Assembly: GCA_900551915.1 (NCBI GenBank)
Contig: URXT01000017.1
Location: 1-36,701, forward strand
Length of the DNA stretch: 36,701 nt
Direction of reading: 5' to 3'
Source: an uncultured bacterium
GTDB taxonomy: Bacteria > Cyanobacteriota > Vampirovibrionia > Gastranaerophilales > Gastranaerophilaceae
The notes under the pieces were generated by a model. The model ran no database searches. It had not been told where the DNA came from and was given only the letters and a program-made list of their open reading frames with translations. The position numbers and the translations under genes were made by a program. Numbering within the stretch: position 1 is the stretch's first letter; each line of letters opens with the position of its first letter. This document shows, one piece after another, positions 17,306 to 25,352 of the stretch.

Positions 17306-17479
17306 TCAATCATCAAGTGCATCCTCGCGTTTTTTATCGCTTTTGGTAATTATGAGCTTGTCACGTTCAATTGTATATTCAACCATATCGGTTTTCGGGT
17401 TGACTTTCAAAAGGTCAAGAATTGTGGCATTAAGGCAAAGCGCCCACCCGTTACCGTTACGCATAAGTTTTCTATCCAT
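17306..17479 (-). CDS. AbrB/MazE-like small DNA-binding protein, divergent to a prepilin gene
   Basis: This 57-residue gene reads MDRKLMRNGNGWALCLNAT, then ILDLLKVNPKTDMVEYTI and ERDKLIITK. The pattern (basic strand, NG-G turn, ALCLN, helix ILDLL, then V-Y-I and L-I-I strands) is the swapped-hairpin SpoVT/AbrB fold found in AbrB regulators and MazE antitoxins. No toxin gene lies beside it, so a regulator is more likely than an antitoxin. AAGGA lies seven bases before the ATG. It is divergent from the prepilin gene at 17583 and upstream of folP on the same strand. Confidence 0.82.
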   Translation of the reverse strand: MDRKLMRNGNGWALCLNATILDLLKVNPKTDMVEYTIERDKLIITKSDKKREDALDD

Positions 17480-17499
17480 ACATTATCCTTACATTTGAC

Positions 17500-17564
17500 T
17501 TGACAATATCATATTAGATGTGCTATAAAGTTTCTAACATTACATTTAACCATTAAATGAATGT
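17500..17564 (+). promoter_or_regulatory. Promoter and operator-like dyad of the 17583 prepilin gene
   Basis: TTGACA (17500-17505) and TATAAA (17524-17529) are 18 bases apart. At and after the predicted start site lies CATTTAA-CCA-TTAAATG (17543-17559), flanked by ACATT (17537-17541) and AATGT (17560-17564), together a near-perfect dyad. Confidence 0.68.
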
Positions 17565-17582
17565 ACATAAGAAAGGAAGTTT

Positions 17583-18326
17583 ATGAGTACTGTTACAATA
17601 CAAAGGAAAAATTCTTATAGGTTAAGTATCAAAAAGAATAGCTGTAATATTTTGAGAAAGAAAAACCACAGCGCCTTCACATTGGCAGAAGTCCTTATAA
17701 CTCTCGGCATAATCGGAATTGTTGCGGCAATGACATTACCTTCAATAATTGAAAAACATCAAAAAATAGTTACAGCAAATAAGTTAAAAAAATTTTATAC
17801 AGTAATGGAACAAGCAATCATGCAGGAAGAAGTTCATAACGAAGATATTAAATACTGGCTTCCAACTGAAGATAATTTTGAAGATTGGTTTAATCTGCAT
17901 TTAGCGAAACACCTGCAAATAATCCACGCAAAAGCTCTGAGTGGTACAAAATACTATACAGTAGCATTGGCAGATGGTTCAGGATTTGTTGCATATAAAA
18001 CATCTTCAACCAGTTCATCCGCAACAGTCAACCGAATACACTTTTTTTACTGTACGGAGTTAAAATATTGTGGAAAGGAAAGATATGATGGCAGAACATC
18101 ATTTTTATTCTCAATATGCGGAGATGGCAGCTTTGTGACCTCGCTCTGTAATACTAAAAGCTTGACCCGCGAGGAATTCCTTGACAGTTGCGCAAAAGGT
18201 AATCATGATAACCCGGAAGTAAGCTCAAAAGATAAAAGACATGAATGTGCACGCCTTATACAATATGACGGGTGGGAAATAAAACCGGATTATCCCTGGA
18301 GGCAAATTATGCTTGAACAGAAGTAA
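17583..18326 (+). CDS. Prepilin-like protein with a longer leader
   Basis: A 33-residue basic leader ending HSA precedes FTLAEVLITLGIIGIVAAM. The body has KKFYTVMEQAIMQEE, the DIKYW motif, several Cys residues (FYC, KYC, CGDGSF) and the C-terminal CARLIQYDGWEIKPDYPW. It lacks the DINGxxxPN loop of the other copies. Length is 247 residues. AAAGGAAG precedes the ATG. It faces the AbrB/MazE-like gene, which is the likely specific regulator. Confidence 0.9.
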   Translation: MSTVTIQRKNSYRLSIKKNSCNILRKKNHSAFTLAEVLITLGIIGIVAAMTLPSIIEKHQKIVTANKLKKFYTVMEQAIMQEEVHNEDIKYWLPTEDNFEDWFNLHLAKHLQIIHAKALSGTKYYTVALADGSGFVAYKTSSTSSSATVNRIHFFYCTELKYCGKERYDGRTSFLFSICGDGSFVTSLCNTKSLTREEFLDSCAKGNHDNPEVSSKDKRHECARLIQYDGWEIKPDYPWRQIMLEQK

Positions 18327-18341
18327 ATTTAAGAGAGAGTG

Positions 18342-18368
18342 GATTCTTCGCTTACGCTCAGAATGACA
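18342..18368. repeat. Fragment of a common short intergenic repeat
   Basis: ATTCT-tcgcttacgctc-AGAAT forms a small dyad of the kind found scattered in intergenic regions of many bacteria (a TTCTTCGCTT..GCTCAGAATGACA core). It lies just after the 17583 prepilin gene. Only one copy is in the window, so identification rests on recall. Confidence 0.35.
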
Positions 18369-18487
18369 ATAACTTTATGACAAAAATCCATCAGAACCAA
18401 CCTAGTCATTTTAACACACAACAATGCAGAAACATCTTCTTAATCTCGCATTTTCTAAGCACTGAATTGTATTTGACTCTACAACTA

Positions 18488-18976
18488 CTAATCATTGTCT
18501 TGTTCGTCTAATGAATTTAAAAATTTGGATTTTTCAATATGGTCGCTGTAGGCTGTTGTGGAGGCTTTTACGATATTTGTCAAACCTGTAAGAAGCGTCA
18601 GCACTGCAAGGCCAAATCCTAAGAAAGAGGCTGTTCCAAGGAATAATTTACTTTTTACAACTTTGCCGATAACCGGAGCTTTCTGAACCCAGTTCGTGAT
18701 ACCGTCAGCAAACCCTTTTGCCATTTTGCCAAATTTTCCGAATAAAGATTTGGTTTCTTTTATAGGTTTGTTTGCAAATTTGATATTATCAACAACTTCC
18801 TGCGATAAATATCCCATTTTTTTTGTTGATTTAAACATCTTAAATCCGGCTCTGTTTCCGGCAGCGGCAACCGCGCTTGTGCCGACTGCTGCTTCGCCGA
18901 CTTTTTTCTTCTTATTTTCAATTTCTGCCTGACTATTTCGTTCATTGGCAGTGAATGAAATTGAAGAAATATGCAT
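18488..18976 (-). CDS. Membrane protein of unknown function, pair partner 1
   Basis: The 162-residue protein starts MHISSISFTAN, an ISF-type N-terminus I associate with lineage-specific proteins of Gastranaerophilales. One membrane segment is predicted near residues 113-137 (LFLGTASFLGFGLAVLTLLTG). The rest is basic and amphipathic. Its start overlaps the stop of the upstream gene by one base (TAATG), with GGAGG just before it inside that gene, so the two are translationally coupled. Function unknown. Confidence 0.75.
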   Translation of the reverse strand: MHISSISFTANERNSQAEIENKKKKVGEAAVGTSAVAAAGNRAGFKMFKSTKKMGYLSQEVVDNIKFANKPIKETKSLFGKFGKMAKGFADGITNWVQKAPVIGKVVKSKLFLGTASFLGFGLAVLTLLTGLTNIVKASTTAYSDHIEKSKFLNSLDEQDND

Positions 18977-19779
18977 TATATTTCCTCCTCAATATGACCA
19001 CGTTGAGAACCATCATCAGTGTTATCATTATTATCGTCCGGCTTTTTGACTTCATCCATCAAAGCAACGGCTCCGGTTGAAATACCGCCGGCTACACCAA
19101 GAGTATCTGCGACTGCATTTTTGTAATTTACGCCTGTAAGTTTGTTATAAACACTTACAACCCCGTTGCCAATTCCGCTGAATACAGTATCAATTGCGCC
19201 TGTAACTTTTTTAACGGTTTTGTTATCTGCGATTTTTTGTCCGTAGCCTTTGAGAGTTGTGGCAAATTTAGAAGCTTTAAACGCGTTGTATTTTTTCTCG
19301 AACTTAGCTGTGCCGTTTTTGTAAGAATCTGTTTTCTTAAGTTTTGCAAGCTGGTTTGATGCAAATTTCTTAACAGCTTTGAAACCGTTTGCAATCGGTA
19401 TTGAAATATGTTTTTTAATTCCTTTAACAAGAGACTGGATTTGTTTTGCCTTGTACATTTTCCGGAAGGCTTCAATTATATAGCGTGCGCTGTAACCGGT
19501 TGCAATACCGCCAAGAACGCCAGCTGCGAAAATTGCTCCGCCTTTCATAGTTGTTTTAAGGGGTTTTGGTATTTTAGCTTCTTTCTCCTGAAGCATTTGT
19601 TCAAGAGATTGCTTTTGCTCAATCCATTCTTCGCGTTCTTCGTCATATTGAGCTTTTAATTTATCAAGTTCTGATAGGTTCTGTTCATCCTGTTCACGGT
19701 TTCGATTTGCGTTACTGCGTTTGCCGAATGCAGGATTAAGTTGATAATTTTGATTGATACCAGAATGAATTGTTAACAT
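18976..19779 (-). CDS. Membrane-associated protein of unknown function, pair partner 2
   Basis: The chosen start is the ATG at 19779, giving MLTIHSGINQNYQLNPAFG and 267 residues; GGAG lies five bases upstream. An ATG at 19797 is in frame but has no ribosome site. Residues about 30-70 form an acidic coiled-coil region, followed by a Gly-rich hydrophobic segment (GGAIFAAGVLGGIATGYSA), a long Lys-rich helical part and a second Gly-rich stretch (DTLGVAGGISTGAVALM). The C-terminus is Asp/Asn-rich. It overlaps the next gene by one base. No family is recognised. Confidence 0.72.
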   Translation of the reverse strand: MLTIHSGINQNYQLNPAFGKRSNANRNREQDEQNLSELDKLKAQYDEEREEWIEQKQSLEQMLQEKEAKIPKPLKTTMKGGAIFAAGVLGGIATGYSARYIIEAFRKMYKAKQIQSLVKGIKKHISIPIANGFKAVKKFASNQLAKLKKTDSYKNGTAKFEKKYNAFKASKFATTLKGYGQKIADNKTVKKVTGAIDTVFSGIGNGVVSVYNKLTGVNYKNAVADTLGVAGGISTGAVALMDEVKKPDDNNDNTDDGSQRGHIEEEI

Positions 19780-19927
19780 ATTTTCTCCATTTCTCATACA
19801 GGCTTATGCCAATAGATTAAAAGAAGTAAAAAACTTTTTTTGCGGGTAATTCCGCATTATTTTAATAAAAATTTACAAACCATTTTCTGAATAAATTATC
19901 TCATATTTTGCAGCTTTTGTAAACTTT

Positions 19928-20851
19928 TTATGAAGTTTTACAACCTTGATAAGAATTACGTTTCACAAACTCTCTGTCAATCTTATTTAGGCAGTCGAAT
20001 TTTTTGCCAAGCCATTGCGGCGCAATTAAGGTTTTGCTGAAGCCGTTGCCCGCAAGTCTGTGAATTGTAGTGTCAGGCGGAAGATATTCCAAAAAATCAC
20101 AAACGGTTTGCACATATTCATCTTCGCTCATAAAATCAATTTCTCCGGCTCTGTACAAGTTCGCAAGTTTTGTATTTTCAAGCGCACAAAGCATATGGAT
20201 TTTCACCCCGTCAACTTTTAACTCTGCAAGCTTTTGTGCAGTCTGCATAATCTCGTCATGACTTTCCCAAAGCCCGAAAATTACATGAACACAAACTTTT
20301 ATATGATTTTCTTTTGTTTTTTCATAAGCTTTTAAAAAGCAATCAAAATCATGTCCGCGGTTTATGCGTTCCAAGGTTTTGTCATGAATTGACTGAAGCC
20401 CGTATTCCACCCAGGTTTCGTAATCCTGCGCGTATGAAGAAATCAATTTAAGTTTTTCATCATCAACGCAATCAGGACGCGTGCCGATTGAAAGCCCGAC
20501 AATTCGGTCATCGCAAAGCGACGCATTATAGATTTTTTCAAGTTCAGTGACGGGTTTGTAAGTATTTGAAAACGCTTGAAAATATGACATAAATTTTTCG
20601 GCTTTAAAACGCCCGCTGAGAGTTTTTATACCCGTTTGAACCTGTTCTTCAATTGAGAGAAGGTTTGAATGCGCCTGCGAAAAGCTTCCGCCGTCGTCGC
20701 AAAAAATACAGCCGCCTGTTGAGATTTTGCCGTCCCTGTTCGGACACGAAAAGCCGGCATCAAGTGTTATTTTATAAACCTTGACGCCGAATTTATCTTT
20801 CAAATATGCGCTGAATTGATTATAACGCTTCTCCGTATTGTAAAATTGCAT
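19928..20851 (-). CDS. Radical SAM protein, TIGR01212/YhcC family
   Basis: The 307-residue protein carries the cluster motif CPNRDGKISTGGCIFC, a CX(11)CX2C spacing typical of the TIGR01212 (YhcC) branch rather than CX3CX2C. Other family marks are the MQFYNTEKRYNQFSAYLK start, GLSIGTRPDCVDDE, WVEYGLQSIHDKTLERINRGH and HVIFGLW. Full length is normal. The substrate of this family is not established to my knowledge; tRNA or other modification is speculation. The start overlaps the stop of the upstream zinc-ribbon gene by one base, so both are made together. Confidence 0.92.
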   Translation of the reverse strand: MQFYNTEKRYNQFSAYLKDKFGVKVYKITLDAGFSCPNRDGKISTGGCIFCDDGGSFSQAHSNLLSIEEQVQTGIKTLSGRFKAEKFMSYFQAFSNTYKPVTELEKIYNASLCDDRIVGLSIGTRPDCVDDEKLKLISSYAQDYETWVEYGLQSIHDKTLERINRGHDFDCFLKAYEKTKENHIKVCVHVIFGLWESHDEIMQTAQKLAELKVDGVKIHMLCALENTKLANLYRAGEIDFMSEDEYVQTVCDFLEYLPPDTTIHRLAGNGFSKTLIAPQWLGKKFDCLNKIDREFVKRNSYQGCKTS

Positions 20852-21021
20852 TATTTTTCTTCATCATTGTCGCCGATAATCGGATAAACATAATGTTCAC
20901 CGCAATTCGGACAAACAACTTCCTGCTGTTTCCCGTCTTCAAGTTTTGCAACTTCAAATAAAGTTTTGCATCCTGATTGCACGCATCTGATTGCCCAGGT
21001 CGGTCTAATTAATCTTGCCAT
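20851..21021 (-). CDS. Small zinc-ribbon protein coupled to the radical SAM gene
   Basis: The 56-residue protein starts MARLIRPTWAIRCVQSGC and has two cysteine pairs: C13/C18 and C37/C40 (CPNCG), giving a small zinc ribbon. It ends GDNDEEK. GAGGG precedes the ATG. Its TAA overlaps the ATG of the radical SAM gene (TAATG), a strong sign of joint function. The zinc-ribbon reading is from motif only. Confidence 0.8.
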   Translation of the reverse strand: MARLIRPTWAIRCVQSGCKTLFEVAKLEDGKQQEVVCPNCGEHYVYPIIGDNDEEK

Positions 21022-21177
21022 ATAAGTCCCTCTTAATTACTCTTGTTTTACAACTACATTTTATCATCAGAGTTGAGTTTATGCAAGACATAAAGATTTC
21101 ACGGAAAAAAGCCTGCCCGAAAGAGGAATTTATTAAACGGATTTGGGTTTTATAATGGACAAAACGGAGGGAACATT

Positions 21178-21486
21178 ATGAAACGCTATCTTATATTATT
21201 TTCCATACTGGTTGTCGGAATGCTGGCAATTGTTGATGCTAAAACCAGGCTTGAAGAACTGGAAGAAGTTGCGGCAACAACACCAAGCCAGGTAGAAATG
21301 AAAAGAGAAATTCCAAAATCCTCAGGGGCGGGAATTCAAGAAAAAATGGACAACACTCCTTCACAGCTTGCGTTTCCTAAAAGTCCTAATAACAATCCGC
21401 AGGTTCAAAACAGCCCGCAAAAATTGAGTCCTCAATTTAGAGATTCCACAACACCAAAACCCATGGAAAATCTTCAAAGTCCATAG
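21178..21486 (+). CDS. Small exported protein, Pro/Ser/Asn-rich, unknown
   Basis: A signal peptide MKRYLILFSILVVGMLAIVDA is followed by about 80 residues rich in P, S, Q and N with repeated SPQ/TPSQ-like elements (TTPSQV, NTPSQL, NSPQKLSPQ). No domain is recognised; it is probably disordered after export. GGAGGG precedes the ATG. Its last 13 bases overlap the end of the convergent 21474-22292 gene. Confidence 0.72.
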   Translation: MKRYLILFSILVVGMLAIVDAKTRLEELEEVAATTPSQVEMKREIPKSSGAGIQEKMDNTPSQLAFPKSPNNNPQVQNSPQKLSPQFRDSTTPKPMENLQSP

Positions 21487-22292
21487 ATAATTTCACCGAA
21501 ATCACTTTCATGTGCACCTTTGATATCCGGATTTTTCATGTCAATTCCGGGAATCGGAGTATTCATCCTGAAGAAAGCGCTTGGAGAAGCGTTCTCCATA
21601 CTTTTGGGAGAAACTACCGGATTTGAAGTTTTCGGGAAAAATCTAAGCGTTACATTTTGTGAAATACTTTTTGCTGCAACGGCTTTGCTGTATAAACGAA
21701 TTTGTTCCAGTTTTGCAGCAGCCTGCGAAGGTGATTTGGCCTGAAATTCATTGTTATTGTTGCCCAGCTTTTTGGTAAAATTTCCGCTCCACATGACAAG
21801 ACCGTTTACGGTATCAATTAAAACTGCATTAGTTTCAAGTTCAAACGGATAAACGATATTAAAACCGCTGGCCAGGTCAAGAACTTCCCAGACGCCGCGT
21901 CTTAAATTACTTTTGCGTGTCATTGCCGAACTTGAAATTAAAAGAACTGATTTTGCCGAAAATTCATTTGAAATATTTTTTACTGCCGCCATATCAAGAT
22001 TGCCGGCTTTGTTATATTTTCTGAGAGTATTTACCGTTGTTGATTTCAAGGCAGGATTTGCATTGAGTTTTGCTCTTACCAAATCCAATGACGGCGCCTG
22101 AATTGCATTTGAGGCAGAAAAGTTTTCAATAACATCCTCTGCTACAATATTTGAAACTTCGTCATAGCAATAATAATTATTACAGATATTAAGAATATCT
22201 GCCGGAAGAACAAGTACATTAAAAGTTATAGCTGATGCTTTCAACGGAATAAATAAAATAACTGCAAGTAAAATCTTAAAAATATTTTTCAT
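21474..22292 (-). CDS. Exported protein of unknown function
   Basis: The best start is the ATG at 22292, giving MKNIFKILLAVILFIPLKASA, a clear signal peptide, and 272 residues. In-frame ATGs at 22325 and 22310 would place 11 or 6 extra residues before it and have no ribosome site either. The block TACAATAAAATTATGAAAA at this start is identical at the 29086 start, which suggests a leaderless mRNA. The mature part has ADILNICNNYYCYDEVSNIVAEDVIENF and a segment VLLISSSAMTRKSN..RGVWEVLDLASGF that resembles proteins assembling into secretion or envelope systems, but I cannot name a family. Confidence 0.75.
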   Translation of the reverse strand: MKNIFKILLAVILFIPLKASAITFNVLVLPADILNICNNYYCYDEVSNIVAEDVIENFSASNAIQAPSLDLVRAKLNANPALKSTTVNTLRKYNKAGNLDMAAVKNISNEFSAKSVLLISSSAMTRKSNLRRGVWEVLDLASGFNIVYPFELETNAVLIDTVNGLVMWSGNFTKKLGNNNNEFQAKSPSQAAAKLEQIRLYSKAVAAKSISQNVTLRFFPKTSNPVVSPKSMENASPSAFFRMNTPIPGIDMKNPDIKGAHESDFGEIIYGL

Positions 22293-22383
22293 AATTTTAT
22301 TGTAACACATAAATTTCTCATACAAGTAATGGATTATTTTTCGTATTGAATAAATTAAGATAGTTTAAAAACAGGAGATTTTG

Positions 22384-22767
22384 ATGGACTATCAATTTTT
22401 AATGGACAAAGCAATAGAAGCCTCAAAAAATTCATATTCACCGTATTCTCACTTTGCTGTCGGAGCGTGTGTTTTAGGAGAATGCGGCAACTATTATTAC
22501 GGCTGCAATTTTGAAAATTCGAGTTTCGGCCTGACAATCTGCGCCGAGCGAAACGCTATTGGCAACGCCATTGCGAACGGAGAAAAACAGATTAAAGCAA
22601 TTGCAATATTTTCACCAAACATGGAGGACTGCCTTCCTTGCGGAGCATGCCGGCAGGTGATTTCAGAATTTTGCGGGGAAGAAGGAATTGATATTATTAC
22701 AAAAACTCAAGAAGGACTGAAAATCCGTAATATTAACGAACTTCTTCCTGGAAGATTTCATTTGTAA
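22384..22767 (+). CDS. cdd: Cytidine deaminase
   Basis: The enzyme deaminates cytidine and deoxycytidine in pyrimidine salvage. The 127-residue protein has the short homotetrameric form with all catalytic parts: YSHFAVGACV, then CAERNAI (zinc-binding Cys plus catalytic Glu) and PCGACRQ (two zinc-binding Cys). The chosen start is the ATG at 22384 with CAGGAG upstream; the preceding in-frame TTG is less likely. A small zinc-binding protein gene follows after three bases. Confidence 0.96.
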   Translation: MDYQFLMDKAIEASKNSYSPYSHFAVGACVLGECGNYYYGCNFENSSFGLTICAERNAIGNAIANGEKQIKAIAIFSPNMEDCLPCGACRQVISEFCGEEGIDIITKTQEGLKIRNINELLPGRFHL

Positions 22768-22770
22768 AAG

Positions 22771-23019
22771 ATGTATATTTTTGAACTTTTAGTGAAATAT
22801 TTTCAAAAGAATAAAGTTGAAGATTTGATTGAAAAATACGAAGGCGAACGCGCCAAAGACCCTCTCTACGAAACCTTTAACACGGAAGATGACAGCGAAA
22901 CCTGCGAACATATTTTTCTTCCGATTGACAGCACAAAAGAAGTTTTTGCCTGTTCAAAGTGCGGTCTTGTGATTGACAGGAGAGCGTATGAAAAAAGGAA
23001 CTTTTTTAAAGATAAGTAA
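22771..23019 (+). CDS. Small putative zinc-binding protein downstream of cdd
   Basis: The 82-residue protein has an acidic N-terminal half and a CEH (C45, H47) plus CSKCG (C61, C64) set that could bind one zinc. It begins three bases after the cdd stop, without its own strong ribosome site, so it is probably translated by coupling. No family is recognised. Confidence 0.7.
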   Translation: MYIFELLVKYFQKNKVEDLIEKYEGERAKDPLYETFNTEDDSETCEHIFLPIDSTKEVFACSKCGLVIDRRAYEKRNFFKDK

Positions 23020-23090
23020 ATTCTGGCTGACAATGCGATAAATAGAGTCTTAAATTAGTGAATTAGCTCAATGTATCATAATCATGACTA

Positions 23091-23965
23091 TTATTTACTA
23101 CACTTACTTTTTCCGCTCCAGGATAAGTCACTACAATGGAGATAGTCCATATTTTCGTTCACAATGACCCATGCCGCGCATCTGCCAGGATATGCAGCAT
23201 CTATTTTTTTGCCTATACATAGGTCAAAAGAATCCACCCAAACTGTATCGTTAGCTTTACCAAAAGGCGTTATTCCATCTTTGTAAATACTGAATGCAAA
23301 CAAATCTCTATCACTAATATTTGGTCTGCCTACAGAATTCAAATCAACATATATACTGCCGCAATTACCAGTATATCTATTCATATGACGAGTATTTGCC
23401 AAAGAAGCAGCACACCACGTACTTCGATTACGATCGCCATTGATTGAACTTACCGCAACAGCAACTCCATTTGTCATTACAAATCCTAACCAATCAGAGC
23501 TAGGCTTCCACGTAGAGCTGGAATAACGATTTAAATACGACTTTGACAAACAAATATTTTTATCTTTAGAGAAATCATAGCAATCGCGAAGTTTTTTAAC
23601 ATAACGTCCAAGAATATTTGTCATTTTAACAGAACAATCATTATATGTCTCACTGCCGCCATTAATATTACACCAGTTTTCAACAGGTCCTTCTTCATTA
23701 ATAGCCTGTTCAAATGCCTGAGATAATAGAGAATAAGTTTGTTTAAGTTTATTTACAGTAACTTTCTCCTGATATCGGCCTACTAATGAAGGCAGTGTCA
23801 TTGCTGCAACAATTCCTATTACAGCAAGGGTTATCAACGTTTCTGCCAAAGTAAATGCAGGTTTAATAACATATTGACAAAGATTTATTTTCTTTGCCCT
23901 AAAGGAGCTTAATCTCGGGTGCCCCCCCCCCCGCAAAATGCAACAATATCAACAATTTTAGACAT
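23091..23965 (-). CDS. Prepilin-like protein, frame broken by an 11-base G tract (probably phase variable)
   Basis: The body is a normal prepilin: KPA then FTLAETLITLAVIGIVAAM, KLKQTYSLLSQAFEQ, DLNSVGRPNISDRDLFAF, and a Cys-rich C-terminus lacking the DGW-DYPW signature. The best start, ATG at 23965 with AAAGGAG five bases upstream, reads MSKIVDIVAFC and then enters the G11 tract (23932-23922). In that frame a stop follows about seven codons later, so the start and body are off by one base. G12 or G9 would restore one ORF of about 291 residues. The body frame alone is open only from a TTG at 23936 with no ribosome site. Confidence 0.85.
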
Positions 23966-23973
23966 ATCTGCTC

Positions 23974-24024
23974 CTTTCGTAACTGTTACAAAAGTATTTT
24001 AACAGATTGCAGGTTTTTATGCAA
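23974..24024 (-). promoter_or_regulatory. Promoter and dyad of the phase-variable prepilin gene
   Basis: On the minus strand, TTGCAT (24024-24019) and TAAAAT (24001-23996) are 17 bases apart. Downstream lies CTTTtGTAACaGTTACgAAAG (23994-23974), a 10-bp-arm inverted repeat with one mismatch that covers the predicted start site and touches the ribosome site. It could be an operator or an mRNA hairpin. Confidence 0.65.
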
Positions 24025-24029
24025 GAGAA

Positions 24030-25280
24030 TTATTTTTTGAGAGCTGTTGTTGACTCTTGTTGTATCATTTGTGAAAGAATTTTTTTAGCAGTTTCAAGTT
24101 GAATATCTTTTCTGTTTTTAACATCTTCTGCTGTAAGTTTAACTTCAATATCAGGCGAAATTCCTTTTTTATTTATGTCTGAACCGCTTGGAGTTAAATA
24201 TTTTGCAATTGTTAAATTTAGCCCGGTCTCGTTTGGAAGCGGCATTATTTTCTGAACCATGCCTTTGCCGAAGGTTTTTGTGCCCAGAAGTTTTGCGCGT
24301 TTGTAATCTTTAAGAGCGCCTGAGAGGATTTCGCTTGCGCTTGCTGAAGCTCCGTCAACAAGAACTATCATCGGCTTGTCGATTTCGAATTCAGTGTCTT
24401 GAGCGTAAATATCAAATCTGTAGTTGTCGCGGCCGACAATACTTACAATATTTCCGTCCGGAATAAACAGGTTTGCAATAAATATCGCATTCGGAAGAAG
24501 TCCGCCTGTGTTGCCGCGAAGGTCAAGAATAATGCCCTGGGTTTCTTTTGTTTTTTCTACCGCATCCATGAATTCATTCGGGGTTGAGGTGCCCAAAAAA
24601 CTTGAAATTTGAATATATCCGATATTTTTATCAACAGAACTTTTTACTGTTTTAATTTTGATTTCTTTACGCGAAACTTTCTTTATGAATTTGTCTTTAT
24701 TGCGCAGGATTGTAAGCTGAACAATTGTATTTTCAGGTCCTCTGACAAGATTCGCAACGTCTGAAAGCGGAAGTCCGTTTACTTCTTTGCCGTTGATATC
24801 AAGAATTATGTCGCCTGCCTGAAGGTTAGCAGCCTGAGCCGGTGTGCCGTCCATAACATTGATTATCTGGACTTTGCCGGAAACAGAAGCAATGTTTACA
24901 CCGATACCTGTAATTTTTGAATTTAAAGAGGTGTTTTGGTCGTTGTATTCAGCTTTGTCCATGTATCTTGAATAAGGGTCATCAAGACTTGCAAGCATTG
25001 TGTCTATTGCAACCTTTGCATCTTCATCGGTTTTAATTTTTCCGTGATAATGCTCTTTCCACCTGCTCCATGACTGACGGTTCATTGAAGGGTCATAATA
25101 ATTATTTTTTACGGCGCTCCAGACATTATCAAAAAGTTTTTGGCTCGAAACGTGCTCATGATTTACAAGTTCGCTTGTGTCAGTAATGGAGAAATTGCTA
25201 TTCACATTCATGACAAACTTGTTCAGAACAACTAAGCAAATAACCGTAATTATAAATAAAATGACCTGATTTCTTTTCAT
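24030..25280 (-). CDS. C-terminal processing protease (S41 family)
   Basis: Periplasmic CTP proteases cut proteins at the C-terminus. An N-terminal signal anchor (VILFIITVICLVVLNKFVM) is followed by a PDZ domain (ITGIGVNIASVSGKVQIINV, TPAQAANLQAGDIILDINGKEV). The protease core has FLGTSTPNEF, GIILDLRGNTGGLL, the nucleophile region GASASASEI and TFGKGMVQ. Numbered from the ATG at 25280, Ser314 and Lys339 form the catalytic pair with the usual 25-residue spacing. I chose the start MKRNQ at 25280: no Shine-Dalgarno is present and a TAAATA hexamer ends five bases upstream; a TTG at 25298 and ATG at 25295 are alternatives. Confidence 0.93.
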   Translation of the reverse strand: MKRNQVILFIITVICLVVLNKFVMNVNSNFSITDTSELVNHEHVSSQKLFDNVWSAVKNNYYDPSMNRQSWSRWKEHYHGKIKTDEDAKVAIDTMLASLDDPYSRYMDKAEYNDQNTSLNSKITGIGVNIASVSGKVQIINVMDGTPAQAANLQAGDIILDINGKEVNGLPLSDVANLVRGPENTIVQLTILRNKDKFIKKVSRKEIKIKTVKSSVDKNIGYIQISSFLGTSTPNEFMDAVEKTKETQGIILDLRGNTGGLLPNAIFIANLFIPDGNIVSIVGRDNYRFDIYAQDTEFEIDKPMIVLVDGASASASEILSGALKDYKRAKLLGTKTFGKGMVQKIMPLPNETGLNLTIAKYLTPSGSDINKKGISPDIEVKLTAEDVKNRKDIQLETAKKILSQMIQQESTTALKK

Positions 25281-25352
25281 ACGATTATTTAACATCAAGT
25301 CATTTTTTTAATCAATATACTTTATAATTAGTCGTATGAGATATTATAAAGT

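Noticed and set aside
17306..17479. A toxin-antitoxin pair with the AbrB/MazE-like gene as antitoxin
   Set aside because: The neighbours are folP and a prepilin gene; no MazF/PemK or other toxin is adjacent.
17303..17503. A plus-strand ORF of 66 residues between folP and the prepilin gene
   Set aside because: It is the antisense shadow of the AbrB/MazE-like gene, which has a ribosome site and a recognisable fold.
23922..23932. The poly-C run as only an assembly error
   Set aside because: It cannot be excluded, but the good start codon, the ribosome site and the intact body on either side make a switchable tract the more informative reading; raw reads would settle it.
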